A stretch of DNA of 64,000 nt from Mya arenaria (Eukaryota; Mollusca; Bivalvia; Myida; Myidae). The notes under the pieces are model-generated. The model was not told where the DNA came from, did not search any database, and saw only the letters and a program-made list of their open reading frames with translations. The stretch covers positions 28,897,960-28,961,959 of the forward strand of contig NC_069128.1 in assembly GCF_026914265.1 (NCBI RefSeq). The letters are read 5' to 3'. Position numbers and translations under genes: made by a program. Positions 49,590 to 59,691 of this stretch are shown in pieces (the stretch's first letter is position 1; each line of letters opens with the position of its first letter).

Positions 49590-49790
49590 CTTATAAGACA
49601 ACCGAGTTACAAGTAATATTGTAATTATGAGCATATACGTGCATAGAGTCCTGAGCTTAGTAAAGGCTAACCAAAGGTGTTTGCGACGAACGTCTGCGAT
49701 TTGATTCCAAACGTGCATTTTTTCCCTGCGATGCAAAAGGAATACAGAACAAAACAGACAGCTAACGTAAGCGACTTTAATACAGGTATT
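49590..49790. repeat. interspersed repeat family G, copy 2
   Basis: Shares 'gtaaaggctaacca', 'gtttgcgacg' and 'aacaaaacagacagctaacg' with 34680-34870. Confidence 0.55.
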
Positions 49791-50039
49791 TGCATTTTCG
49801 TATTCTTTCGACAAATACTTATTGCTATATTTGTAAGATTTCCATAACCAATACTAGTCTGGGCTCTTATCGGTGTCTGTGTTTTCAATTGACGTGACGT
49901 AATAAGGTCATCACAGCATAACAAAAGTGGTAAGAAATTGCTTTTATGCGAAGTAGTGCTAGTGTCAATCAAAAGTATATCTTTATTTATGGCATATATC
50001 TACTATGTATAATTGATGATCAAAATACTCCAAGATAAG

Positions 50040-50135
50040 AAGTATTCTTTTTAATATTTTCAAACTGAGACAATCTCCGTAATCTTGACTAGCATCTGGG
50101 CAAGGATACACACAACACAGGTTTAAGAATCATTG
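50040..50135 (-). repeat. interspersed repeat family J, copy 2
   Basis: Complement of the block at 42770-42900; landmarks are 'gtgtgtatccttgcccagat' and 'ggagattgtctcagtttgaa'. Confidence 0.6.
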
Positions 50136-50929
50136 ATTTTTCAGAGATCGAGATGAAAGTTAAATTAAATTGGGGTATCTGTGCTGGATTACAATCTGAC
50201 CCAACTCATCTCTGAGTTTGTGAATCTCGTGACATATACCAAACAGATTTATTATGTAGTCGTCATTACGTGAATTGCACTATTCGCACATTTGCATGGT
50301 AAATATTTACTTGAGGACAACACTAGAGGGTCACCAAACACCAGATGTAATGTCCCTTAGTAAGTACGCCCAATCAAATTCAAATCAAGATAAAAATAAA
50401 AAAAAATCGTTTTCTTTGCTTGGTCATTCACTTTTAGTTGAAGAATTTTTTTCACAAACATTTAGAAGGAAACTTTCTATTCCGAATAAAGTCCCTAAGT
50501 ATGTCCTCAAGATTATATTTCTAAATACGTATATATGAATTTCAGAATGAAATCCAAGTGACTTGTTATCATGAATTACAATAGCTTAAAAAAGTATAGA
50601 TTTTAGCATGTTTAGCGAAGTAAATAATTTGAAGGTGACACATTTGTCCATTTCTCTAATTTTGAACAATAAAAAGAGCGTTCTTAATAATTTCTTGTCA
50701 AACTCACAAGTATTTATGATTGTCTATATTTCATTCATATATGAAATCTCCTTACACACTTGCGTTTATCGAAAAATGAATTGTTCAAACCATTATAGAT
50801 ATTTAGTGGTTTTCGCTCAATAAAATTTTCGTCAAATGAACTTTCAAAGGATTCATGGTTGTTTGTGTAAATACTATACTATTGACTTCTGAAATAAATT
50901 TAATGTATGTTGAGAAAAAGCATCAGAAC

Positions 50930-52140
50930 ACTTAAGTCGAATTTTAATAGTCGGCGATATAAATGAAGATCAATTAAATAATCGCAACAATAAATTCGGT
51001 GACAATTTATCGTTAAATAATATGACAAATTATTTTATGAATCAACGAGAATAACCAACAACACTCACACATTTCTTGACACTATATAGCTATTACAAAT
51101 AAATTAAAATATTATAACTGTATGCGTTTCCGGAACTTACGAAACTCCTCCCGACGTATGTCATATGACGGTACATACAAACTAGCTAATATCAATTTTA
51201 AGGGCCTGTGCCATACAAAAAAAGCATATGGAGATACAAAATCGCAGATTTATTGATCAATCACTCATGAAATTAGTGTGCATGAAGCAAGAAAATTGTT
51301 CACCTCGACCTTTCTCGGTTAGGCTATGATTTGTATGCCTACCGATCAAACAAACGATAATTAAGCCTTCATGTACAACTCACATATAAGAAAATCCTCA
51401 CGCGACAGAGTAAGACATAAGAAAAAAAAATCGTTCATTTCTGATTGGAAAGCCTAAACACAATTGCGTAAGAAAGTCAATAACATGAAAAAAGCATGTT
51501 AAAGAAATATTTTGTAACAATATCGAAACTTTCTTAAACGAAACATGGTCAATAAATTCGAAACAGTACTGGAAAACCGTAAAATTGTTGGTAAATAATA
51601 ATTGTATCACTGAAGTCGATATATCACCGTTGCTAGACATTGAAATTGAACTTAATCGCAAACAGACGGAGAAAAAACAAACGCACTCAATAAATTCTAT
51701 ACATCTGTATCTAATGTAAATGACGCAACTAGTACATTACCACGTTTTAATTTAAAATCAAATTATTGTTTAAATTAATTTTCATTAATGAACATGAATT
51801 TAAGTCATTGACATTTTGGAAAACCTAGACATTAACAAATCAGCTGGTCCAGATCAAAAAGTCTAAGAATGTTAAATAAACGTCAAAAACACTGCTTTCC
51901 TCTCTGTATGTTTTTTTAAGCGTTCAGTAAATACTGGTTTTAATCAAGAAATATACACATTTAACACTTATTCAAAAAGGGCAAAAAACGAGAAGAGCCT
52001 GTCAATTAAGGACATTTTTACTTATACGTTGTGACGGAAAAGTCATGGAAACACGTTTATATCATTTTTGCATTTTAACAGTCTTATTTACTCCTAACAG
52101 TCCGTTTTTTACCAGGTCATTGTGTGTGTGTGTGTGTAGT
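50930..52140 (+). pseudogene. decayed non-LTR retrotransposon (endonuclease end into RT)
   Basis: Near 50950 the frame reads IVGDINEDQLN, the 'IIvGDFN.D' endonuclease block. Then come SLNNMTNYFMNQRE and PTTLTHFLTLYS. The linker to RT is visible at 51490-51780 in shifting frames (NETWS, NSKQYWKTVKLLVNNN, EKTNALNKFYTSVSN, PRFNLKSNYCLN). At 51830 DINKSAGPDQ matches the start of RT ('LDvNKstGPDgi'), and at 52030-52110 come GKVMET and the 'YHFL.SN.LIY..QS.F' region. The copy is broken by many stops and shifts and stops at a (TG)9 run (52121-52138). Confidence 0.75.
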
Positions 52141-52244
52141 GAAATATTTGCGTTCGAATGCGTTATGTAAACTATGATTAATTCAAAGTAAGGAGGTCTT
52201 ATATATAGTGAAGGTTTTAAGTAAAAAAGAAAATTCATACATAC

Positions 52245-52376
52245 TTAACTTTAAAAATGAGAGTTGGAGTCGTTTCAGAATCAAGCGTCTGACAGATTGC
52301 CAAGGAGTTTACACCTGATGCTTTCCCGCCTGAATCCTCAACAAGCACATATGAGGGTAAACCGCCGAGCTTCCAT
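52245..52376 (-). pseudogene. orphan copy of the cadherin-like gene's exon 2
   Basis: The minus strand stays open for 43 codons and reads GGLPSYVLVEDSGGKAS then SLAICQTLDSETTPTLIFKV. It aligns without frameshift to GTPTYELVDDAGGKGS and SLATGQTLDYETAATLTFEV in exon 2 at 40116-40386. It also keeps the same phase-2 donor (GTATGT at the same place). The copy lacks the first half of exon 2, about ten codons in the middle, and any neighbouring cadherin exon within reach. The Tyr of LDYE is Ser. It could be a dead paralogue fragment or one exon of a gene whose other parts were displaced. Confidence 0.75.
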
Positions 52377-52458
52377 CTGTTGTTAAAATAGCCTCATGGA
52401 GCTGACTATCCATGCATAGTTCCCCAGCCCGGGATCCGGCCGGGTTCCACCACGAACA

Positions 52459-52926
52459 CTAAAATTTATATGATTCAAGGTAGGCCTGGAAAAAATCTCT
52501 CCACGGAACATATAGTAAAATGACGTGTCGATTCCGGGCGAAATATTTCGTACGGGAAAGTATCTGTAAGAGAATCAGGCCACGATATTCTAAACTAGGA
52601 CAGACACACGGGTCATCTGTGAGTCGTATATTGCTCGCATTATCGTCATCTTCTATGTTAACGCGTATTTCTACATATCGGAATCTTGTTTTGTTTATCA
52701 TAGTCTTTGATACTTTTGGGTCTTGTTTACGAATATAGCTCTCCAATGTGTTTACCGTAATGGAAGGCCCGAATCCTCCGACAAAAAAAACACGTTTTGC
52801 CCGCTTTCTGACGTACTGTGAAGTCATCATCGTCGTCGTCGTCGTGGTTGTTTGTCCATGCTGAGTCATAGTCTGTATATGCATTGTAGTTCTCGTCGAA
52901 AATCTCCCTGCTATTCTATTTGGCAT
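52459..52926 (-). CDS. single-exon ORF with RRM-like/ORF1-like domain, hypothetical (155 aa)
   Basis: An uninterrupted 155-codon frame from ATG at 52926 to a stop at 52459. Residues 1-45 are Thr/Met/Gln-rich, with a run of seven Thr coded by a GTC/GAC-type triplet repeat. The next part reads KRAKRVFFVGGFGPSITVNT then LESYIRKQDPKVSKTM and YVEIRVNIEDDDN. The 'vffvGGf' strand, helix and second strand resemble the small RRM-like domain common in mollusc single-exon ORFs and LINE ORF1-type proteins. The C-terminal third is Leu/Arg/Tyr-rich without recognised motif. It is the longest non-repetitive ORF in the window and shows no stop, unlike neighbouring debris. It may be a domesticated or recent mobile-element protein, or a chance survivor. 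Confidence 0.45.
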   Translation of the reverse strand: MPNRIAGRFSTRTTMHIQTMTQHGQTTTTTTTMMTSQYVRKRAKRVFFVGGFGPSITVNTLESYIRKQDPKVSKTMINKTRFRYVEIRVNIEDDDNASNIRLTDDPCVCPSLEYRGLILLQILSRTKYFARNRHVILLYVPWRDFFQAYLESYKF

Positions 52927-53276
52927 GATCGAGATCTTTATTTATTACGCTCAAGTTTATTTTGACAATGTTTGGATTTAGCACTTCGGTTTTACACGTG
53001 TGTCGGGATCGGTGTACCGTTTTCCGGTTTTTCTTTACGCCCCGGCATTCGTCAATTGTTCAATAGTATTGTGTGTATTGAAATATCACCAATTATTGCA
53101 CTGTAGCTTGCATATTAAGCTCACCCTATTGGTGATATAACTTCCAAACAAACGTTATGATTTGAGAACTTTTGACAGTGCGGAGCGATCGAAAAACACT
53201 CATTTTATTTTAATACATTTCATAAATGGAATATATTATTATGGTTCATGGTAAAGTTGTTTAAAGCATGGAACTA

Positions 53277-53336
53277 AATTTTGGACACAAAGAAAAAGTA
53301 TTTACACAGCGTAAAGACTCTTTTGTGTCCAAAATT
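53277..53336. repeat. 15-bp perfect hairpin
   Basis: 'aattttggacacaaa' and its complement 'tttgtgtccaaaatt' with a 30-bp loop. Confidence 0.8.
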
Positions 53337-53347
53337 AAATTGTACGA

Positions 53348-53458
53348 TTTTATAAAGATGATCAGACTTGTTCGATGCAATCGCCCATAGAACCACATTT
53401 GAGTGTGATTCTTTAGATGAGCGATTGCACCGAAAAAAGTCTGATCATCTTTATAAAA
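53348..53458. mobile_element. 111-bp foldback element
   Basis: Perfect 22-bp terminal inverted repeats ('ttttataaagatgatcagac' and complement), with further inner pairing of 'gatgcaatcgcccat' and 'atgagcgattgcacc'. Half of the same sequence occurs at 36456-36530. Confidence 0.8.
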
Positions 53459-55596
53459 CTCAGCTTCAATGGTTGAAGTTCTATTTAAACATCTTGCAAT
53501 GTTTGTTTTGATGTCAACCTGCGTGGATACTAGCACTGCGCTTGTTTCAATTTGTCCTGAACATATATACCAGAGCTATGAGCTCCAACCTTACATATTA
53601 AGACCCGTTCTGATTACTTCCACCAACACCCAAGCTTAACATATGGTAAACTGTCGGGAATACACTTCCTGACGGCCATGCATGACTGGTAAACCACTAA
53701 AACCCGACCCATCTTTGCCATTAATATTACTGACAAAATCAAAATTAGTGGACTGTAACCTCTAACACAGTTTCGAGTACAAAAAGCCGGAGCTACACCG
53801 GAGCTACATTAACACAGGAAGAGGATCCAGTGAACATTGGTATATTAAAGCAGTGCGTATTAAATTAATGAGTAACATAATTATTGTAGTGCCGACAGTC
53901 AAAACCGCCGACAGAATTGTACGCCGCAATAAATTCAATGCTGTAAAATTTATCCTCCAAAAATTCTGACGGGAAACATACATAAATAACGCTTTATTGT
54001 TGAAAACAGTTACTAGTTACTAAATATGCTTTCGAAACATATCTTTTTACGCGTTAAGGTAAAACTCAAGCCCGACCGCAGAGAGGTGTACCCCGTCAGG
54101 AGCATATAAGCCCGGAACACTAGTATCATTGTCAATATTAAGCACGTCGCTTTTAGCCCTGACCCAACACCTACCCCGTTTGTTATGGATTGTATTGCCT
54201 TTCGTAGGAAATCAGTGGGCCGCCATTTTAACTGGTCTAGAATATATTAACCAAAATAATGGTACAATCTGCAAAAACCGACCTTGAGTAACCGTTACGG
54301 CAATTTGGTTGGCGATTGTCTCACAAGGGATTTGCCCGATGTCGTTTCCCCCAAGTGAAGGGTTATGATCTAAGGCGGGGAATAGAGTAGTGATTTTACC
54401 GACCTTCTTAGACCCGCCGAAATAAGGCCACCAAGTCCCCACTAAGCGATGGACGAAGGTAGTCCCAAGTTTGGCGTTCCCCACCTGACCGACGCGGGAT
54501 AGAATCACCCACATCCCAGATGTCTGTATAATAAACAAGTAAGGCATATCAAATTCAAAATTAAGACATAGTTCACGTAACAGCTATGCGCAAACATTAC
54601 TTGGCCCTGCATGACTTACGTTTACTGCCGAATATATCTCTGGAATGTGATCGAGGTCCAACGCCTCAATTTTCATAATTAAATCCTCGGGCACCCCCTT
54701 GATGGCCAGATCTGTAGCCCTGCCTATGCGAAAGCTATGAGAATTATATAAACTAGTCGCGGCCGAGGCATCCACGCTTTATGCACTTTGATAAGACTTT
54801 GATATTGTCTAGTAACTGGCACCGCGTTCCTGTGGCAAAAGGCAACACCCGACCTAGTCGGAGCAAGATAGTCGGTGACCGCATTCACCGGGCACGGGCC
54901 ATTACTTTCGCAATGGATCACAAGTGTAACTGGCGGGCCATGTTGGCTAGCTATTTCCAATGAACGCACCACTACATGCTTCTCATCTTTTGCTATTGAC
55001 AGAATAACCCACACTATGCAAATACAAAATTGATTTGCATGCGTGTTATAGGAAACGTGGACAAGGGCCTTCATGAGGGAAATAATAGGCAACGTAATAG
55101 GGCGCCTTGCGTCCGCCTTCTCGGCTGATGGCCTTGCCTTGACCTGCTACAACCCTCGAGCATCTTCTTTACAATGAAAATTGTTTAAAGGTAGCTTTGA
55201 TCGCGTAACTAATGAAAATAGTTAATTACCGATATGTAAGTTCGTATGGTTGATGCCGAGCAAGAAAATGTAATGAACGTAATTATCATGTGTTGTTCGG
55301 CTATGGGCCATATGACTTCAAACCAGTACTGTATGTTATTAGAGTGTTGGTCGCCGGCTCCGCATTGAAGACGCTCCAGAGTTGTACCGACAATGGTTGT
55401 GGTTCCCGGTCTGCTTCCGGGATCAGTCGCCTTAATTTGTTCATCTGAAAACGGAACAGAGCGTCACATATTTAGACATTCTTACTATTGCCATAACCCT
55501 ATCTGACTTGGATGTAAGCGTATTAGGAATTTGGACCACTGCTGCATTATCGCAGATGGAATTTAATACGTTTATTCCTCAAGCTTACTTATTCGG

Positions 55597-57823
55597 CCGG
55601 TGTAACGTTGAAAACTGACCCCCATAGAATAATGACCCCAGGGGGTCATAATATTATGACTCCCCTACACGTAGAAAAATGACCCTTACATAGAATTGTG
55701 ACCCCTATAGAATAACGACCCCCTATCCCAAACCTTCATCCATCTAAGGTACACTTACAATATAATCATCCCCACCGATAGGCATCGGAGGAGAATATGG
55801 TAATGGCACCCGTCCGTGCGTGCGTCCGTGCGTGCAACATTTTTTTTGTGACCGCAACTCTTCATTTATTATTGGGAGGAATTTATTCAAATTGTTCGGG
55901 AGTTATGGCCCTTAAATTCGAACAACATCTTATTTTTATGGGCGTCACAGGTCATAACACATGGGACTTCCACACAACCGATTGGCATATTTTATGCCTT
56001 ATAAGGATATAATTGTTCACTTTTTCTACTTAAACACGCCTGAAAAGTGAAACAAATACCCCAAATCCAAAGGATGTCTCTTAAACAATATACTGAAATT
56101 TGAATAATTTCTAACGACGAGAAGCGCCACAGGTAATAAAACCAATGGGCTACCCCAGATCCGTTTCGCCTATTGTTGGAGGTATATATGAGTGACATAA
56201 AGGTAACATAAAAGAGGTTAAAGGTATTTGACATCACTTTCAGTGGTGTAATAAAACATTGTGCTCTTCCACGTATGTATTGCCTTTTTTACAATCTTGC
56301 ACTCCAGAACTATTTTACCGTCAATAGCTTTTTGTCGTAATGAACCATGCTATCACGAAATTAGTTCAACATGTAGGATGCAATAACAAAATAATGTTTC
56401 TTCCTAAATTTCGGACAAAAACACCGTTACTTTAAGTTCCAGAACGCTTACACTACATTGTACAGAAGGTAAATTAATAATTATATACATGTATGCGTAA
56501 CATAATGCGATGTCACAAAGTTACGAGGCTGTAAAAGGTACTATCTCAACGAATCTTGGGATAATCTTGGAAAAATAAAAAATTAAGCCTGTTGATATAC
56601 TTGAAGCATGATACCTTTATAGGTAACAAAAAGATATGGATCTAAAACATGTTCTAAAGAAAAAGTTTATCAAATGCCATATCTGGAGAAGCAGAGAAAC
56701 TAATCTTCACCGTAAAATATGCTATATAAAGGCCCAAAATCGATGACGAACCTGCATATAAAATATATTTCCAAATGTTTGTATTTTCGTAAACGCCTTA
56801 TTTCTAAAGGATGATCTCAATTTCTATCAAGAAAGCTTGACCAGAATCATTTCCGATGACTAGTGAAAGATGATAATACACTGTTTGTAAACAAAACCAA
56901 ATTATCCTCCGCCTAAATATCGATTATCTCTATTTCTATAGTAACCTTAAAACGACTTAGATATATTTTCTATTAGTGTAATACTTTAAAGGGACTGTAC
57001 ACCAGATTTGCACCAAAAAAGTTTTTTCTGTAACGAATCTCAGGACACTTGTTTAATAAAATGTTTTACTCTTTGATATCATAATTGTAAAAAAATATCG
57101 AGTCGGAGACCGGGTTTGAACCGGTTTCGCCAAAATTGCAGTGCAGTGCTGTATCCACTGCGCTACGAAGGCTTACACTAAACAGTTGGAACATTTAAGC
57201 TATATACATAACATTGTCATACCACGTGATAACATCGACTAGCCAATCACGCGTAAGGAATGAATTCTACTAGATAGACATACCTAGTAATATTTTTTAA
57301 TAGGAAAATACGAAAAAACTGCGAAAAAATAAATTAATTGAAAACAATGTAGTACTTCAGTTAGTAAGTTCCAATCCATTGTACACATCGATACCAAGTT
57401 TATGTCAGTTTTCGACAATTTTCTCTTTTTCCCCGCTGTTTTAGCATACGGAGTACAGTCCCTTTAAGTACAATAATGATAACTTAAATGAAAACCATTT
57501 AAAATTTCATTTTCAATAGATGTACGCTTATTTCTTAGCGTGGCCTCTAAGTTATACTGCTGCTGTGTCAGCTGTAGACACTGCAGCAGCAGCAGTTACA
57601 ACATCAACATATATAAGCAATAGAAACACGACAGTGACTTAATGAATTGATATAGAGTATGTTAGTAATAGGTTAGGTGGGGGTCAATATTTTATAGATA
57701 ACATCGGGGGATCATTATTTTATAAGGGGTGTCAGTATTTTATAGAAAGGGGTCACTATCCTATATTAAATAATGACCAGGGGGTCATTATTCTATGGGG
57801 GTCAGTTTACAACCATACACCGG
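55597..57823. mobile_element. 2.2-kb TIR element inserted in the RNase H region, with GGGGTCA subterminal repeats
   Basis: The terminal inverted repeats are about 43 bp: 'ccggtgtaacgttgaaaact' with the following 'gacccccatagaataatgac', against the complement at 57781-57823 with three mismatches. Of these, the 26 bp from 55614 pair perfectly. Inside each end the motif 'gacccctatagaataa' or its inverse recurs four or more times, including the palindrome 'ggggtcataatattatgac'. The RNase H frame is split here. No transposase was found; the interior holds family B copy 2 (56986-57466) and common-repeat-like sequence ('cgtccgtgcgtgcgtccgtg' at about 55810). Confidence 0.8.
56986..57466 (-). mobile_element. 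TIR/tRNA-like element family B, copy 2 (481 bp, complete)
   Basis: Perfect 15-bp terminal inverted repeats 'ttaaagggactgtac' and 'gtacagtccctttaa'. On the minus strand there is a tRNA-like head at about 57180-57105, with A box 'tagcgcagtggata' and B box 'ggttcaaaccc'. The central block is 'gttatcacgtgg'. The related copy at 30325-30715 lies in the opposite orientation. It is nested in the 2.2-kb element, which is itself nested in the YR retroelement. Confidence 0.85.
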
Positions 57824-59102
57824 TCATGCCGCCGCCACCCACTGGCCCTGAATGTATATTCCGAAACCCCGTCCTCTTCCCCCAGCGCTATCCAAATAAA
57901 TTTGTACATCATTGTTAGACGACTAGAAGCCATCGTGAATAACAGATATGCCTCTCGAAAGACGAAAGCCACATAACCAAATCCAACCGGACATATTTCT
58001 GAATTCTAACATAATGAAAGGGTTGTGTGAGCCCACATATTGAGTCTATCAGTCGCCTACACGGGTGACCAGTTACAATTTCCCCACATCTTTAATTTAA
58101 TTGGGGATTCGTACCACCATTCAATTTGTGTCTAATTCTAAACCGAGAAAGACCAGTATCTCCGAGGGCTTTCATTCCTGCACTGTGCCATGGGCACATT
58201 TCACTGCTGCATAATGCTATTAAATGCACGCATAAGACCGGGGCATGAGGGTTCGGTCTTGTCCCCCCCCCCCCAAAAAAAAAGTCGTCCAGGTAGTGTA
58301 CGCATTAGCATCCCCGATAACATATGCGATTTGACACAATGCTCAAAAAATGTAGCGAAGCGTTCGAAGGTCAAGCACGGAAATGAGCTCCCGAACGGAA
58401 GGGACTTGTCGAGATAAAACGAATACTTAGAGTGAAAACCAAGTAACGAGAAGTAGTTAGGTTGGATTGGTACGAGTTTAAATGCATTTTTGATGTCCAT
58501 ATTAAACAATTTACAGTTCTGACCCAAATCTTGTTATCATTTCGACAGCTTTGTCGAATTTAATATACTATACTGACGGAAGGTAAGGGTCTATTTAATC
58601 ATTTATGGAAGAGCCCCGAGGGTAAGACAGATGGTGTATCATTCGAAACTCGTGTGGGGCTTTCTTAGGTACAAGACCGATAGGAGACACCATTAAATTT
58701 GGAAGGGGTTGCTAGTCAAATGAGCCAGCGACCCTCCCAGCTGCAATTTCTTTGTTAATTTTGTCTTTAGTTATGTTTGGACTAGATGTTGCGGATTTTA
58801 GATACTTTGACATTCGCTTGGTAATTTAAGCTAAAAACACGAGTAAAACCATTAAGCAGAAATTCAGCCTCCGCCTTATTGTATTGTAAGAGAACTATGG
58901 ACAAGGCAGCTATATCAATTGACGATCAGCCCGTCTTACACCCTCCCCTTGTGAGATAAGTCACGCGCAAAAACGCGCCAGTTCTTTTGCCCTATTTTGT
59001 ATGGTTTATGAAAATTATATTATGCCATTTCAATAAAGCGCAATCAAATATATGAATGCAAGACTGAATTAAAATTGTAAATAAATAATCGTAAAAAACG
59101 CG

Positions 59103-59320
59103 GGTTTTAGAGGAACTATTTGACGTTAATATAATGAGAATTGTATACTAATACGTTTGTAGAATCCATTGAAGACCACATTGTAAAGAAGATACTAATG
59201 TAACTTAATGTGTTATCTTCATGAAATAAAGTTATTATTATTATTATATAAATAGTGATTTAAAATTACTGCGCTTCATGACGTCAGGAAACAACGTCAC
59301 ACCGCACTGGCGGATGGCGC
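59103..59320. repeat. interspersed repeat family F, copy 2, interrupted by a retroposon 3' tail
   Basis: 'agaggaactatttgacgt' and 'catgacgtcaggaaacaacgtcac' flank an extra stretch at about 59131-59250. The uninterrupted copies at 27418 and 62479 lack it. The insert ends 'tgaaataaag' + (TTA)n at 59228-59246, typical of a LINE 3' end. Confidence 0.6.
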
Positions 59321-59333
59321 ATTCGCGAATGTT

Positions 59334-59691
59334 CCACGTGCACATTCGGAACTCCTCGGCCATTTTTTTTTATAAACAAGCTCGGATGTATGCCGGTACA
59401 TCAGTTGAAGTAGTTCGTAATTTTTTTAAATTATATCATTAATTAAGATTAGTGTTTTAGAGTTCTATTTATTGATCTAAGTTTAAATTGATTGCCAGTG
59501 AAGTGTATTATTGCAAACATAATTACGATTTCCAAGAGTTAAGACATAAAGTTTAACTGCTAATTAAAATTACTACGCGATCTACTTGCAGCGGACTTAA
59601 ACGTACCTCTTTTTGAGTATGTAAACCGTCCAAATACATCCGAGGTTGTTTTCTAAAAAAAATGGCCGAGGAGTTCCGAATGCCACGTGTA
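59334..59691. mobile_element. MULE-like MITE family E, copy 2 (340 bp) with 9-bp target duplication
   Basis: The element 59343-59682 starts 'cattcggaactcctcggcca' and ends 'ggccgaggagttccgaatg'. It is flanked by 'ccacgtgca' (59334-59342) and 'ccacgtgta' (59683-59691), one mismatch in nine. It is inverted relative to copy 1 internally. Confidence 0.85.

Larger units (their letters stand above)
54047..58960 (-). mobile_element. degenerate DIRS/Ngaro-type tyrosine-recombinase retroelement with SGNH hydrolase domain
   Basis: Read high to low on the minus strand. RT at about 58940-58150 has NITKDKINKEIAAGRVAGSF, SPIGLVPKKAPHEFRMIHHL, SYPRGSSIND and NMDIKNAFKLVPIQP. RNase H at 58150-57820 has ELDTN, MVVRIP and DSAGGRGRGFGIYIQGQW, and it resumes past a 2.2-kb insertion with RDNAAVVQIPNTLTSKSDR at 55560. 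A linker (KLRRLIPEADREPQPLSVQLW) follows at about 55400. The tyrosine recombinase at 55150-54590 has SHSFRIGRATDLAIKGVPED and, one frame over, RRWTSITFQRYIRQ. That supplies the HxxR and Tyr signatures. The SGNH hydrolase at 54520-54047 has GDSIPRRSG, GGNDIGQ and APDGVHLSAVG in three frames, ending at a stop near 54047. No methyltransferase lies between RNase H and YR, so it fits Ngaro better than DIRS1. Many frameshifts make it non-functional. Element termini were not found. Confidence 0.85.

Noticed and set aside
54212..55092. Minus-strand ORFs as separate host genes
   Set aside because: They carry recombinase and SGNH motifs in broken frames and belong to the YR retroelement.
57105..57180. 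tRNA gene on the minus strand
   Set aside because: A and B boxes are good, but the segment is internal to the family B element, and the copy at 30600 shows it is part of a repeat.
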